From positions 1 to 44,932 of the forward strand of contig JARLHY010000076.1 of assembly GCA_031292015.1 (NCBI GenBank): a DNA stretch of 44,932 nucleotides, in the 5' to 3' direction. The stretch is from Negativicutes bacterium. GTDB taxonomy: Bacteria; Bacillota_C; Negativicutes; Sporomusales_B; JARLHX01. Under the pieces are notes generated by a model that saw only the letters and a program-made list of their open reading frames with translations, made no database searches and was not told where the DNA came from. This document shows, one piece after another, positions 1 through 7,524 of the stretch (its first letter is position 1; each line of letters opens with the position of its first letter). The translations under genes were made by a program, and so were the position numbers.

Positions 1-57
1 CCTGCCGGTTTATCCCTCGCACCAGAACGTGATATATTCCACTCCTGCTTTTTTCTC

Positions 58-807
58 TTGCTTTTCTGGGCATTTGCATTTCCCCTTGTTTTTTTCTTCA
101 TTCTACCATATAAAAAGGGAATAAGACAAGAGAACCGTCCCCTTGTCTTATACGAGCCTGACAACAAGAAAGATTGGGATAAATTTCTTGAGGAATATGA
201 GAGATGTTGGACAGACGACAATTACAGTAAAAACATTAGACCAATGACGCTTGAAGGATGTGTAGTCCGCATTTCTGACATTATATCCTATATTGGGAGA
301 GACATTGAAGATGCAGTGGCCGTTAGATTAATTAAAAGGGATGACTTACCAGCAGATGTGATAGGAACATTAGGCACAACTAACAAGGAGATTGTAAACG
401 CATTAGCATTAGACGTAATAGAGAATAGCTATGATAAACCCTATGTTCGCCTCTCGGAAGATGTTTATGGAGCATTAGATAATTTACTCAAATTCAATAC
501 TAAAAATATTTATAGTAACCCCAAGAAACAGATACAAGACGATAAAATCAAGGGAATGTTTCGAACATTATATGATATTTTCCTAACTGACTTAAAAGTT
601 GAGAATACACGTTCATCAATATATGAGGAGTTTCTGAAAAATCTAGGTGCGGACTATCAAAGAATGACAGATCCTAAAAGAATAGTAATTGATTACATTG
701 CGGGAATGACAGATGACTTTTTAAATTCCGAATTTAAAACACACGTTATCCCTCAAAGTTTCGGAAGGTATATAGAAAGAAGAATAACTGACCGGGAATA
801 CTTGTGA
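58..807 (+). pseudogene. C-terminal remnant of a dGTPase-like HD phosphohydrolase
   Basis: The reading frame is open from the left window edge; the first usable start is TTG at 58. From about residue 32 the protein resembles the C-terminal half of dGTP triphosphohydrolase-like HD proteins. It has a segment around residues 65-85 (LEGCVVRISDIISYIGRD) with the last metal-ligand Asp of the HD domain, and a late DYIAGMTDDF motif near residue 213. The HD-pair half of about 200 residues is missing. The first 30 residues are hydrophobic or repeat-derived and unlike the family, and they contain the hairpin at 121-151. I infer a broken gene whose upstream half was replaced; a functional truncated protein is less likely. 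Base composition is AT-rich compared with the genes right of 1586. Confidence 0.55.
121..151. repeat. REP-like hairpin, perfect 10-bp inverted repeat
   Basis: ATAAGACAAG (121-130) and CTTGTCTTAT (142-151) are exact reverse complements around an 11-base loop containing ACCGTCCC. From memory, short palindromes of the type AAGACAAG-n-CTTGTCTT with an internal GGGACGG/CCGTCCC core occur as dispersed REP-like elements in clostridial and Negativicute genomes, often with IS200-like (RAYT) transposases. I cannot check copy number from one window. It sits exactly where homology to the dGTPase family begins. Confidence 0.5.
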
Positions 808-854
808 TACATGACCATGAAAGCGGTGGGAGAAACAGTTAATTTTTTCATATC

Positions 855-1466
855 TTACTCCTTTGACTTTAAAATAGTCTTATAAATTTGACCTGCTTGA
901 GTAATAATATCCGTTTCATTCATCGATTGCTTATCAGCTAAAACGGGAAATTCTAAATTTAACTTAGTCCTATACCAATTTTTAAAGTACCTATTGAATT
1001 CTATGCTTAGTTGATTAATCCACAATGCTGATGCCACTCCACCATCAAATAGCTCTTGAAATCGAATATCATAATCATCTTTTTGAAAATGGAATGTACC
1101 ATGACGATAGCGTTTTAAATTAGTAACGTAGGGCGATTGAAGCAAGTCATCAATTACTGGGTCACAAATCCCCAATTCCCTCCATCCTTCAATTACAACA
1201 TATAACCCTGAATACCAGTACGATAGATATAGTGCTATGTCGGTTGACCACAGAATCTCCATAGTTCCTATTTCATTCTTTATCTCCGCAAAATTGTTCT
1301 CTGGTTCATCATCTTTAGTTTTGAACCTAAGAAGTGCCTCAATATAATGAACCCTCATCCTGTCGCACCAAAAGAAATACTTGTGGAGACTAAAAATAGC
1401 CTGGTCTGCAGAATTCATTTCACCAACTCCATCAGTCTCATTATATCTGGCTTCTACTAAAGACAA
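855..1466 (-). CDS. Hypothetical protein with HEPN-like RX4H motif
   Basis: A 203-residue soluble, mostly helical protein that I do not recognise at family level. Residues 119-128 read KRYRHGTFHF, giving R121 and H126, the RX4-6H spacing of HEPN-domain ribonucleases and nucleic-acid-binding proteins. Acidic and aromatic helices precede it (residues 60-100). The start is TTG at 1466, behind AGGAG with a tight 4-base spacer; an internal ATG is at codon 17. The gene is AT-rich, monocistronic and lies downstream of tRNA-Sec, so it may be island cargo. HEPN is an inference from one motif. No antitoxin-like partner of the usual size is adjacent. Confidence 0.6.
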   Translation of the reverse strand: MSLVEARYNETDGVGEMNSADQAIFSLHKYFFWCDRMRVHYIEALLRFKTKDDEPENNFAEIKNEIGTMEILWSTDIALYLSYWYSGLYVVIEGWRELGICDPVIDDLLQSPYVTNLKRYRHGTFHFQKDDYDIRFQELFDGGVASALWINQLSIEFNRYFKNWYRTKLNLEFPVLADKQSMNETDIITQAGQIYKTILKSKE

Positions 1467-1541
1467 TTAACTCCTGTTTTTCCCATCCCCAAAGCATCCC
1501 CAAAGTTCACATAACTTTGATAGAAATGTAGCTAGACAAGC

Positions 1542-1576
1542 AAAGGGCTTGTGGCTAAAATAGCCACAAGCCCTTT
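1542..1576 (-). terminator. Perfect 16-bp hairpin downstream of tRNA-Sec
   Basis: Bases 1542-1557 and 1561-1576 are exact reverse complements around AAA. The hairpin begins 10 bases past the tRNA CCA end on the minus strand. The stem ends in three T on that strand, but no long T-run follows, so it is an imperfect intrinsic terminator or processing signal for the tRNA transcript. Confidence 0.6.
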
Positions 1577-1585
1577 AAATTCAAT

Positions 1586-1682
1586 TGGCGGGGGCGTGTA
1601 GGAATCGAACCCACCCACGATGTGTTAGCACCGCGCGAACGGTTTTGAAGACCGCAGGAGCCACCAGGCCCCATCCGCCCCC
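1586..1682 (-). tRNA. selC: tRNA-Sec (anticodon UCA)
   Basis: Read on the minus strand, this is a 97-base tRNA with encoded CCA. It has a long acceptor arm (GGGGGCG pairing with CGCCCCC), a six-base D stem, an anticodon loop CUUCAAA with UCA in the middle, a long variable arm and a T arm containing GGTTCGATTCC. The UCA anticodon with the long acceptor and extra arms is diagnostic of selenocysteine tRNA. A TATAAT box at 1710-1705 lies 23 bases upstream, without a good -35. SelA, SelB and SelD are not in the window. SerS, whose gene is here, would charge it with serine before conversion. Confidence 0.95.
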
Positions 1683-1753
1683 GGAAAAAAGGAATTCCGC
1701 TATTATTATAACCTATTTGGACCGAATGGGCACTGGCTTATCCTTCCAGGACG

Positions 1754-2572
1754 TTATTTATAGAGCTCCGGGCGCCGCGCGGGCGGATAAAAGCGGCGGC
1801 ACATGCCTTGCGGGGTGTGGCGGACATCCACCGCCTGGTCCAGATCGAGGTCAGCGACGATCATGGCCTCGGCCCCGGAGAAATCTTCGGCAAGCACCTG
1901 GCCGAGGGGGCTGATGACGGTGGCTCCGCCGTGGTAAACGGTACCCTGGCCGTTGTCGCCGATCTGATTGGCGGCAAGGAGGTAGACGCAGTTGTCGTAG
2001 GCTCTGGCCCGCAGCGAGATCTGCCAGCTTTCCCGGCGCTGCTCGGCGCTCAGGCGGGGGGTGGCGTGAGGACAGAGGACGAGCTGAGCCCCTTTGAGGA
2101 CCAGGGTCTGGGTTATTTCCGGAAAATGCTGTTCCAGGCAGAGCTGCAGACCGACGGTGACCTTGGGCAGCCGGAAGACCGGCAGCTCGTCGCCGGCGGC
2201 GTACTCTCCTTTTTCCCGCTGACCGAGGTGGGTCTTGAAGTATAGATGAAGCTCACCGGAGGGCAGCCACAGGCCGTGGGCCAGGCGCTTCGGACCGCCC
2301 GGTTCCTGCCAGGCCATGCCGGCGGCAATAGTTATTCCGTATTTCCCGGCCAGCTTCTTCAGTTCGGCGCAGGCAGGCGAGGCGGCGCTGAGCGGCTGAG
2401 CCGGCGGACCGCCGGTGCTGTAGCCGGTCAGGCTGAGTTCCGGAAAAAGCAGCAGCTCGACCTCCTTTTCGGCGGCGCGAGCGATCCAGGCAGCGGCGGC
2501 AGCGGTGTTTTCGGGCAGGGCGTCGACCTCGGCCCGGCAGGCCACGGCGCCGACGCGAAGGGTTTGCGGCAT
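1754..2572 (-). CDS. Carbon-nitrogen hydrolase (nitrilase superfamily)
   Basis: A 272-residue nitrilase-fold amidohydrolase. The catalytic triad is visible: Glu in LLLFPELSLTGY (near residue 44), Lys in YFKTHLG (near 113) and Cys in LQLCLEQHFPE (near 145). These enzymes hydrolyse amide or nitrile C-N bonds through a cysteine thioester. The residues after the Cys (LEQHFPE) differ from the usual CYDLRFPE of omega-amidases, so the substrate cannot be assigned. ATG at 2572 follows GGGGGAAC with good spacing and begins MPQTLRVGAV, which fits the family N-terminus; a longer frame from 2629 is not preferred. The gene is divergent from amtB. Confidence 0.85.
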   Translation of the reverse strand: MPQTLRVGAVACRAEVDALPENTAAAAAWIARAAEKEVELLLFPELSLTGYSTGGPPAQPLSAASPACAELKKLAGKYGITIAAGMAWQEPGGPKRLAHGLWLPSGELHLYFKTHLGQREKGEYAAGDELPVFRLPKVTVGLQLCLEQHFPEITQTLVLKGAQLVLCPHATPRLSAEQRRESWQISLRARAYDNCVYLLAANQIGDNGQGTVYHGGATVISPLGQVLAEDFSGAEAMIVADLDLDQAVDVRHTPQGMCRRFYPPARRPELYK

Positions 2573-2669
2573 CCAAAAGTTCCCCCATGTGATTGATTTC
2601 TTCCCTGAGTATGGCAGAGGGCCTGGCAAAAGTCAATCGAAGTTCCAATTTTCAGACAAGAAAATTGTG

Positions 2670-2698
2670 TTGACACCAGGCAGCAGGGCTGTTATATT
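2670..2698 (+). promoter_or_regulatory. Strong sigma-A promoter for amtB-glnK
   Basis: TTGACA (2670-2675), exactly 17 bases, then TATATT (2693-2698). Transcription should begin near 2705, which puts the leader hairpins at 2722-2758 inside the mRNA. Confidence 0.8.
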
Positions 2699-2721
2699 GT
2701 TGAATATAAACATATATACCT

Positions 2722-2758
2722 AGGCAACGGAGCCTTCGTAGATGATCTACGAAGGCTC
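2722..2758 (+). promoter_or_regulatory. amtB leader: hexaloop hairpin overlapping a 14-bp hairpin
   Basis: Two mutually exclusive hairpins are visible. AGGC-AACGGA-GCCT (2722-2735) has a six-base loop with A at position 1 and G at position 4, the loop rule reported for RNA targets of ANTAR antiterminators. Its 3' arm is also part of the 5' arm of a much stronger hairpin, 2730-2743 pairing with 2745-2758. The tail after the large hairpin (TTGCTGTCTCCC) is only moderately T-rich. A clear upstream partner hairpin was not found. This fits an ANTAR-type attenuator controlling ammonium uptake, but it could be a plain leader hairpin. Confidence 0.5.
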
Positions 2759-2853
2759 TTGCTGTCTCCCTGACAAAGGCGTCCGGATTTATTTCCCGGG
2801 CGCTTTTCGCTTTGTAACAGGGGTATGGAAATTTTAAAGAGAGGATGTTTGTA

Positions 2854-4293
2854 ATGAAAAAATTCCTGGCTGTTCTCGCGTTATCATTACTGCTTGTTGC
2901 TATCTTTGTTCCTGTAGTCCTGGCTGCGGACGAGACCGCTCCCGCCGCCGCAGTCGCCGAAGCCGCGACTGAAGCGCCGAAGATTGACACCGGCGATACC
3001 GCATTTGTACTTATCTCCGCCGCCCTTGTCATGGTTATGACTCCGGGTCTGGCACTGTTCTATGGGGGCATGGTCAGAACTAAAAACGCCCTGAGCACGA
3101 TTATGCAAAGTTTCTTCATCGTCGCGCTGATCTCGGTGCAATGGGTACTGTGGGGCTACACTCTGGCCTTTGGCCCTGACGTGAACCACATTATCGGCAA
3201 CCTCGACTGGCTGGCGCTAAACGGTGTCGGGCAGGACCCCAACGCCGACTACGCGGCCACGGTTCCCCACCTGGCCTTTATGATCTTCCAGGCAATGTTC
3301 GCGGTAATCACACCCGCGCTGATCACCGGCTCCTTCGCCGAACGCATGAAATTCCCCGCCTTCGTGGTCTTCACCCTGCTGTGGGCAACCTTCGTTTACG
3401 ATCCTGTGGCCCACTGGGTCTGGGGTGTGGGCGGCTGGCTGAGAGATCTCGGTGTGCTTGACTTCGCCGGCGGCACCGTTGTCCATATCCTGTCCGGCGT
3501 ATCCGGCCTGGTCGTGGCTCTGGTGCTCGGCAAACGCAAAGGTTACGGTACCGACGTCATGCTGCCTCATCATCTGCCGATGACGGTTATCGGTGCATCG
3601 CTCCTGTGGTTCGGCTGGTTCGGCTTCAATGCCGGCAGCGCTCTCGGTGCAAACGGCCTGGCCGCCAGCGCCTTCATCGTCACCAATACCGCAGCCGCTG
3701 CGGCTACCTTATCCTGGGTCTTTGTTGAATGGTTCCATCATGGCAAACCCACTGTTCTCGGCGCCGCCAGCGGCTGTGTCGCCGGTCTGGTCGCCATCAC
3801 CCCCGCCTCCGGCTATGTCGCCGCCGGTCCTTCGGTCATCATCGGTCTGGCTGCAGGCGTCATCTGCTACTTCGCGGTCAGTGTAGCGAAATCCAAATTC
3901 GGTTATGACGATGCCCTCGACGCTTTCGGCGTACACGGTATCGGCGGTACCTGGGGCGCCCTGGCCACCGGCCTGTTCGCTTCGAAGGCGGTTAACCCCG
4001 CCGGTGCCGACGGTCTGTTCTACGGCAACGCCTCACAGGTGGGAATCCAGTTAGCAGGCATCGGCGCCAGCTGGGCCTTCGCCATTGTAGCCACCTTCGT
4101 CATCCTTAAAGTACTGAGCCTGTTCATGAAGCTCCGGGCCGACGCCGAGGAAGAACTGCAGGGTCTGGATATCTCCGAACACGGCGAACGCGGTTACGCC
4201 TACCAGGACTTTATGGCCGGTTCCCCGATCCTCCATCAGCCGCCTCTGGCGAATGTCGTCGCTCAGCCTGAAGTCAGCCTGAATTCTAATTAA
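2854..4293 (+). CDS. amtB: Ammonium transporter AmtB
   Basis: A 479-residue Amt/Rh-family ammonium channel with a cleavable signal peptide (KKFLAVLALSLLLVAIF... to about residue 25) and about eleven membrane segments. The twin pore histidines appear in FAGGTVVHILSG (near residue 205) and GVHGIGGTWGAL (near 355). The FYGGMVRTKN and WFGWFGFNAGSA motifs are also present. ATG at 2854 is chosen because AGAGG then lies nine bases upstream; the ATG at 2845 would abut the ribosome binding site. It pairs with glnK, 16 bases downstream, the classic operon in which the PII protein plugs the channel when nitrogen is plentiful. It is probably regulated by the leader at 2722-2758. Confidence 0.96.
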   Translation: MKKFLAVLALSLLLVAIFVPVVLAADETAPAAAVAEAATEAPKIDTGDTAFVLISAALVMVMTPGLALFYGGMVRTKNALSTIMQSFFIVALISVQWVLWGYTLAFGPDVNHIIGNLDWLALNGVGQDPNADYAATVPHLAFMIFQAMFAVITPALITGSFAERMKFPAFVVFTLLWATFVYDPVAHWVWGVGGWLRDLGVLDFAGGTVVHILSGVSGLVVALVLGKRKGYGTDVMLPHHLPMTVIGASLLWFGWFGFNAGSALGANGLAASAFIVTNTAAAAATLSWVFVEWFHHGKPTVLGAASGCVAGLVAITPASGYVAAGPSVIIGLAAGVICYFAVSVAKSKFGYDDALDAFGVHGIGGTWGALATGLFASKAVNPAGADGLFYGNASQVGIQLAGIGASWAFAIVATFVILKVLSLFMKLRADAEEELQGLDISEHGERGYAYQDFMAGSPILHQPPLANVVAQPEVSLNSN

Positions 4294-4309
4294 GGAGGGG
4301 GATAGAGCC

Positions 4310-4672
4310 ATGCGTAAAATCACCAAAGTAGAAATCATCACCCGTCCAGAGAAGCTGGAAGAACTGAAAGAAGCCATGAACGGCATCGCCGTCGCCGGCA
4401 TGACGGTCACCCAGGTTTACGGTTACGGGGTGCAAAAGGGTCATAAGGAAATCTACCGGGGCCAGGAAGTGAATATCAACCTGCTGCCTAAAGTGAAAGT
4501 GGAAATCGTCGTCTGTGAAGTCCCTGTGGAACAGGTGTTGGATGTCGCCAAACGGGTCTGCAAGACAGGCCGCGTCGGCGACGGTAAGATATTCGTCTAT
4601 TCGCTGGAAAACGCCGTGCGTATCCGCACTGGCGAAGAAGGCGACATCGCGATCATGGATCCAAAAAGCTAG
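4310..4672 (+). CDS. glnK: PII nitrogen regulatory protein (GlnK-type)
   Basis: A 120-residue PII protein, normal length, behind AAGGAGGGGG. The B-loop and T-loop are clear: GYGVQKGHKEIYRG (residues 38-51) and LPKVKVEIVV (59-68), with TGRVGDGKIFV near residue 87. Like other GlnK proteins it should bind ATP/ADP and 2-oxoglutarate and block AmtB. Oddity: the position equivalent to uridylylated Tyr51 of E. coli GlnB is Val54 here, while the Tyr46 equivalent (Tyr49) is kept, so control by uridylylation is unlikely and effector binding alone may suffice. Confidence 0.95.
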   Translation: MRKITKVEIITRPEKLEELKEAMNGIAVAGMTVTQVYGYGVQKGHKEIYRGQEVNINLLPKVKVEIVVCEVPVEQVLDVAKRVCKTGRVGDGKIFVYSLENAVRIRTGEEGDIAIMDPKS

Positions 4673-4693
4673 TTTGGTTTGCCACCTCTCTCG

Positions 4694-4717
4694 CCGGCCG
4701 TAAGGCCGGTTTTTTTT
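4694..4717 (+). terminator. Intrinsic terminator of amtB-glnK
   Basis: CCGGCC-GTAA-GGCCGG followed by eight T, 22 bases after the glnK stop. Confidence 0.92.
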
Positions 4718-4722
4718 CCACC

Positions 4723-4748
4723 AAAAAGGCCGCCCAAGGCGGCCTTTT
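4723..4748 (-). terminator. Intrinsic terminator of cbiMNQO (bidirectional)
   Basis: AAAAGGCCGCC (4724-4734) pairs with GGCGGCCTTTT (4738-4748). On the minus strand it follows the cbiO stop by 8 bases and ends in five T; it can also back up the glnK terminator. Confidence 0.85.
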
Positions 4749-4756
4749 ATTGTCGT

Positions 4757-5593
4757 TTATTTCTTCTGCCGCAGCAGGTCCGCCAGTTCTTCCACGCTCC
4801 GCGGGGCTCCCCCGGAGGGCACGAGACCCTGCTGGTGCATGCAGGCGTAAAGCTGACCGATAACCGGCCGGGCAAACCCCAGGCTGGCGTGATCGTCGCG
4901 GCTCAGAATCTCCTGGGGTGGTCCGCCGGCTACGACGCTGCCTTCGGCCAGCACGTACACCAGGTCGGCCCAGCTCCAGGCCCAGTCGATGTCATGGGTC
5001 GCCACCAGCAGCGTTTTCCCCTGGCGGTGGAGCATGTCCAGTATTTCCTGCAGGCTGAGAAGGCCCGGATAGTCCAGCGCGGCGGTGGGTTCATCCATGA
5101 CCAGCACCTGCGGCTCCATGGCCAGGATGCCGGCGATGGCCGCCCGTTTTTTCTGGCCCTGGCTGAGGAAATGGACCGGTTCGCGACTTTGTTCCAGCAG
5201 ACCCACCGCGCTGAGCGCCGCTTCGGCCCGCCTGCGGGCTTCGGCGATGGACAGGCCCATGTTCATCGGTCCGAACAGCACGTCGTCAAGGACGTTGCTG
5301 GCGAAAAGCTGGGTGTCGGGGTCCTGAAACACCAGGCCCACCTTTTGCCGCAGGGCGCTGACAAAATCGCGGGAATAGCGGTAGGGTTGTCCCTGATAAA
5401 AAAGAGCTCCGGCCTGGGGCCGCAATATGGCGTTGATATGTAAAAAAAGAGTCGATTTACCGGCCCCGTTTGGACCCACCAGGGCGACCCGGCTGCCGGC
5501 CGGCACCGATAGGCTGGCTCCGGACAGGGCCGGTTTGTCGTAGCGGTAGCTAAAAGAAACGTCTTTCACGGCGATTAACGGACTACTGGCCAT
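4757..5593 (-). CDS. cbiO: Cobalt ECF transporter ATPase CbiO
   Basis: A 278-residue ABC ATPase of the energy-coupling-factor type. It has Walker A GPNGAGKST (near residue 40), Q-loop FQDPDTQLFA, signature LSQGQKKR, Walker B VLVMDEPTAALD and switch histidine in VATHDIDWAW. It powers cobalt uptake with CbiM, CbiN and CbiQ. ATG at 5593 is preferred because GGAGG lies six bases upstream; the ATG at 5599 touches the ribosome binding site. It is the last gene of cbiMNQO, 21 bases after cbiQ, and is controlled by the upstream cobalamin riboswitch. Confidence 0.93.
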   Translation of the reverse strand: MASSPLIAVKDVSFSYRYDKPALSGASLSVPAGSRVALVGPNGAGKSTLFLHINAILRPQAGALFYQGQPYRYSRDFVSALRQKVGLVFQDPDTQLFASNVLDDVLFGPMNMGLSIAEARRRAEAALSAVGLLEQSREPVHFLSQGQKKRAAIAGILAMEPQVLVMDEPTAALDYPGLLSLQEILDMLHRQGKTLLVATHDIDWAWSWADLVYVLAEGSVVAGGPPQEILSRDDHASLGFARPVIGQLYACMHQQGLVPSGGAPRSVEELADLLRQKK

Positions 5594-5614
5594 GGTCATC
5601 CTCCGGGTGGTGAT

Positions 5615-6376
5615 TTAGACAAGGGACGTCAGGGCAAGCGCGGCGAGCACGGCGGAAATAAGCGCCAGCCTGAGCGGCTTTACGGTCTGGGGCGGACAGT
5701 GGTAAGACAGGCGGTTTTGGTAGTTGCGGGCGCTGAGGGCGATGGTCAGGTCCCGCGCCCCGAGGAAGGTTTTGCGGCCGACGTTGGCGGTGAGAAGGGC
5801 CAGGGAGTGCAGCGACCGTCTGGTGTCGGCGTAGCCGAGGCGGGACTGCTGGGCTGTATAGATCTGCCCGGCTGCGGCCAAGAAGACGAAGATAAACCGG
5901 TAGGTAAGGGCGGCGATCTCGGCGACGCTGCCGATCACCGGAAAGCGGGACAAGTAGGCGGTGACATAGGCCACCGGCGTAGTTGTCGCAATCATCAGCA
6001 GGCAGGACACCGCCGCCGTACTTCTCAGCAGCAGCACCTGGGCCATCGCGATCCCCTCGGCTGTGACGCCGACATACCAGGATCCGACCTGGATGACCGC
6101 CAGGGCGGCGAAAGGGACGGTACTGAGGCTGATGACGATGCTGGCTGCCCCGGTCAGGAGAAAGGCCAGCGGCGCCAGCCACAGCCGCAGGAGATAGGCC
6201 GGCGGCACCCGGGCGTAAAGCATCACGCCGTGCATCATGAAAATGACGGCCAGCAGGGTCGCCGGGCGGGGTATACTCAGGGCGAGCAGCAGCCCACCCC
6301 CGCCCATCAGCAGCTTTTCGCCGATGCTGACAGTCTTCAGGGCATTATTATAGGCTAGGTAGTCTAGGTATAACAT
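5615..6376 (-). CDS. cbiQ: Cobalt ECF transporter transmembrane protein CbiQ
   Basis: A 253-residue membrane protein with about six hydrophobic segments, the T-component of the cobalt ECF transporter. The N-terminus MLYLDYLAYNN is typical for CbiQ. A basic cytoplasmic segment AQQSRLGYADTRRSLHSL (near residue 175) corresponds to the coupling helix that docks on the ATPase. It overlaps the cbiN end by 13 bases, so translation is probably coupled. Confidence 0.92.
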   Translation of the reverse strand: MLYLDYLAYNNALKTVSIGEKLLMGGGGLLLALSIPRPATLLAVIFMMHGVMLYARVPPAYLLRLWLAPLAFLLTGAASIVISLSTVPFAALAVIQVGSWYVGVTAEGIAMAQVLLLRSTAAVSCLLMIATTTPVAYVTAYLSRFPVIGSVAEIAALTYRFIFVFLAAAGQIYTAQQSRLGYADTRRSLHSLALLTANVGRKTFLGARDLTIALSARNYQNRLSYHCPPQTVKPLRLALISAVLAALALTSLV

Positions 6377-6669
6377 TCCTTGTCCGCCTTCTCCCGGCTG
6401 GCCTTCTGCCCCTGGCGGTACCCGAAGAAGTAGCCGATAAAGCCGGCTCCGAGGGCCGCCTGCAAAGCGAAGAGGAAACTTTCAACCTCGGCCGACGGAG
6501 GTTCCCACAGACTGGAGAACCAGGGTTTATAGTCAGGATTGATTTCGCTGATGACGTCCTTGGCTTTGTCGTCGGTACCGCCAAAGTCGGCGCCTGACCG
6601 CCAGGCCAGCGGCACAACTACAAGCGCCACGGCGAGCAGCAGTAACAATACGGTTTTCCTTGTACTCAT
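6364..6669 (-). CDS. cbiN: Cobalt transport protein CbiN
   Basis: A 101-residue protein with one N-terminal and one C-terminal membrane helix flanking a short extracytoplasmic loop (FGGTDDKAKDVISEINPDY), the standard CbiN layout. CbiN helps CbiM load cobalt. ATG at 6669 overlaps the cbiM stop as ATGA and has GGAGG eight bases upstream inside cbiM. Confidence 0.92.
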   Translation of the reverse strand: MSTRKTVLLLLLAVALVVVPLAWRSGADFGGTDDKAKDVISEINPDYKPWFSSLWEPPSAEVESFLFALQAALGAGFIGYFFGYRQGQKASREKADKECYT

Positions 6670-7409
6670 AGCTGAGGCCTCCGTTCTGTCCACCAAATAT
6701 CGATAAGTCCTTGCTCGCCATAGCGCAGCAAAGCGCTGTACACGACTACGCTGAGGATTCCCTCCACCACCGCCAGCGGCAGCTGGGTCAGGGCGAAGAC
6801 CGCCAGGAACTTGGCGTAGGAGGCCCAAAAGCCGCCGACCGCGTCAGGGAAAGCGGCGGCCAGCTGTCCGGCGGTGACCATGTAGGTGACCCAATCGCCA
6901 AGCAGCGCAGCGGTAAACACCGCGGCCTTCTCCGGCAGGCGGCAGGCCAGCGCCAGGCGGAAAGCCCCCCAGGCGACGAAAGCTCCGGCGATGCCCATGG
7001 AAAAGGTGTTGGCGCCCCAGGTGGTAAGGCCGCCGTGGGCTAAAAGCAGGGCCTGAAAAAGCAGCACGATGGCACTGAGAACACTGGATACGGCCGGACC
7101 GAAGAGGATGGCGCTCAGCCCGACGCCAGTGGGATGGGAACTGGATCCGGTAACCGAGGGAATCTTGAGGGCCGAGAGAACAAAGATAAAGGCAGCGGCC
7201 AGACCGAGCAACATTTTTCGTTCCGGGTAGCGGACCAGCAAGGCGCTGATCCGTCTGGCGCCGAAGACCAGAAAGGGCGCCGAGGCGACAAACCAGCCGA
7301 GGGCATGCTCCTTGGGCAGGAAGCCTTCCATGATGTGCATGGCCTGGGCCAGCGGCGGGTAAAGTACTGCCGTCAGCAGCAGGTAGAAGGATACGATCAG
7401 TGTACGCAT
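6666..7409 (-). CDS. cbiM: Cobalt ECF substrate-binding protein CbiM
   Basis: A 247-residue substrate-specific component. A signal-like segment (residues 1-23) precedes MHIMEGFLP, the mature N-terminus in which the amino group and His2 bind cobalt. Six or seven membrane segments follow, with conserved GSSSHPTGVG near residue 88. The start is ATG at 7409 with AGAGAGG eight bases upstream. It is the first gene of cbiMNQO, directly behind the B12 riboswitch. Confidence 0.95.
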   Translation of the reverse strand: MRTLIVSFYLLLTAVLYPPLAQAMHIMEGFLPKEHALGWFVASAPFLVFGARRISALLVRYPERKMLLGLAAAFIFVLSALKIPSVTGSSSHPTGVGLSAILFGPAVSSVLSAIVLLFQALLLAHGGLTTWGANTFSMGIAGAFVAWGAFRLALACRLPEKAAVFTAALLGDWVTYMVTAGQLAAAFPDAVGGFWASYAKFLAVFALTQLPLAVVEGILSVVVYSALLRYGEQGLIDIWWTERRPQL

Positions 7410-7426
7410 AAGACAAGCCTCTCTTC

Positions 7427-7466
7427 AAAAAAAATAGAATCCCTACCCCGGGCAGAGGTAGAGATT
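7427..7466 (-). terminator. Riboswitch-controlled terminator before cbiM
   Basis: On the minus strand a ten-base-pair stem (7466-7457 with 7447-7438, one G-U pair) is followed by eight T within 7434-7427. It lies between the cobalamin aptamer and the cbiM ribosome binding site, so it is the expression platform: B12 binding should favour termination. Confidence 0.88.
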
Positions 7467-7524
7467 TTGCGTCAGAAACGAACTGCAAATCCCCTCCCCA
7501 TCGCTCGTGGGTCAAAAGCGGCGA

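Noticed and set aside
6670..6828. Extended N-terminus of CbiN
   Set aside because: The extra 53 residues are the complement frame of cbiM; the ATGA overlap start at 6669 fits the family.
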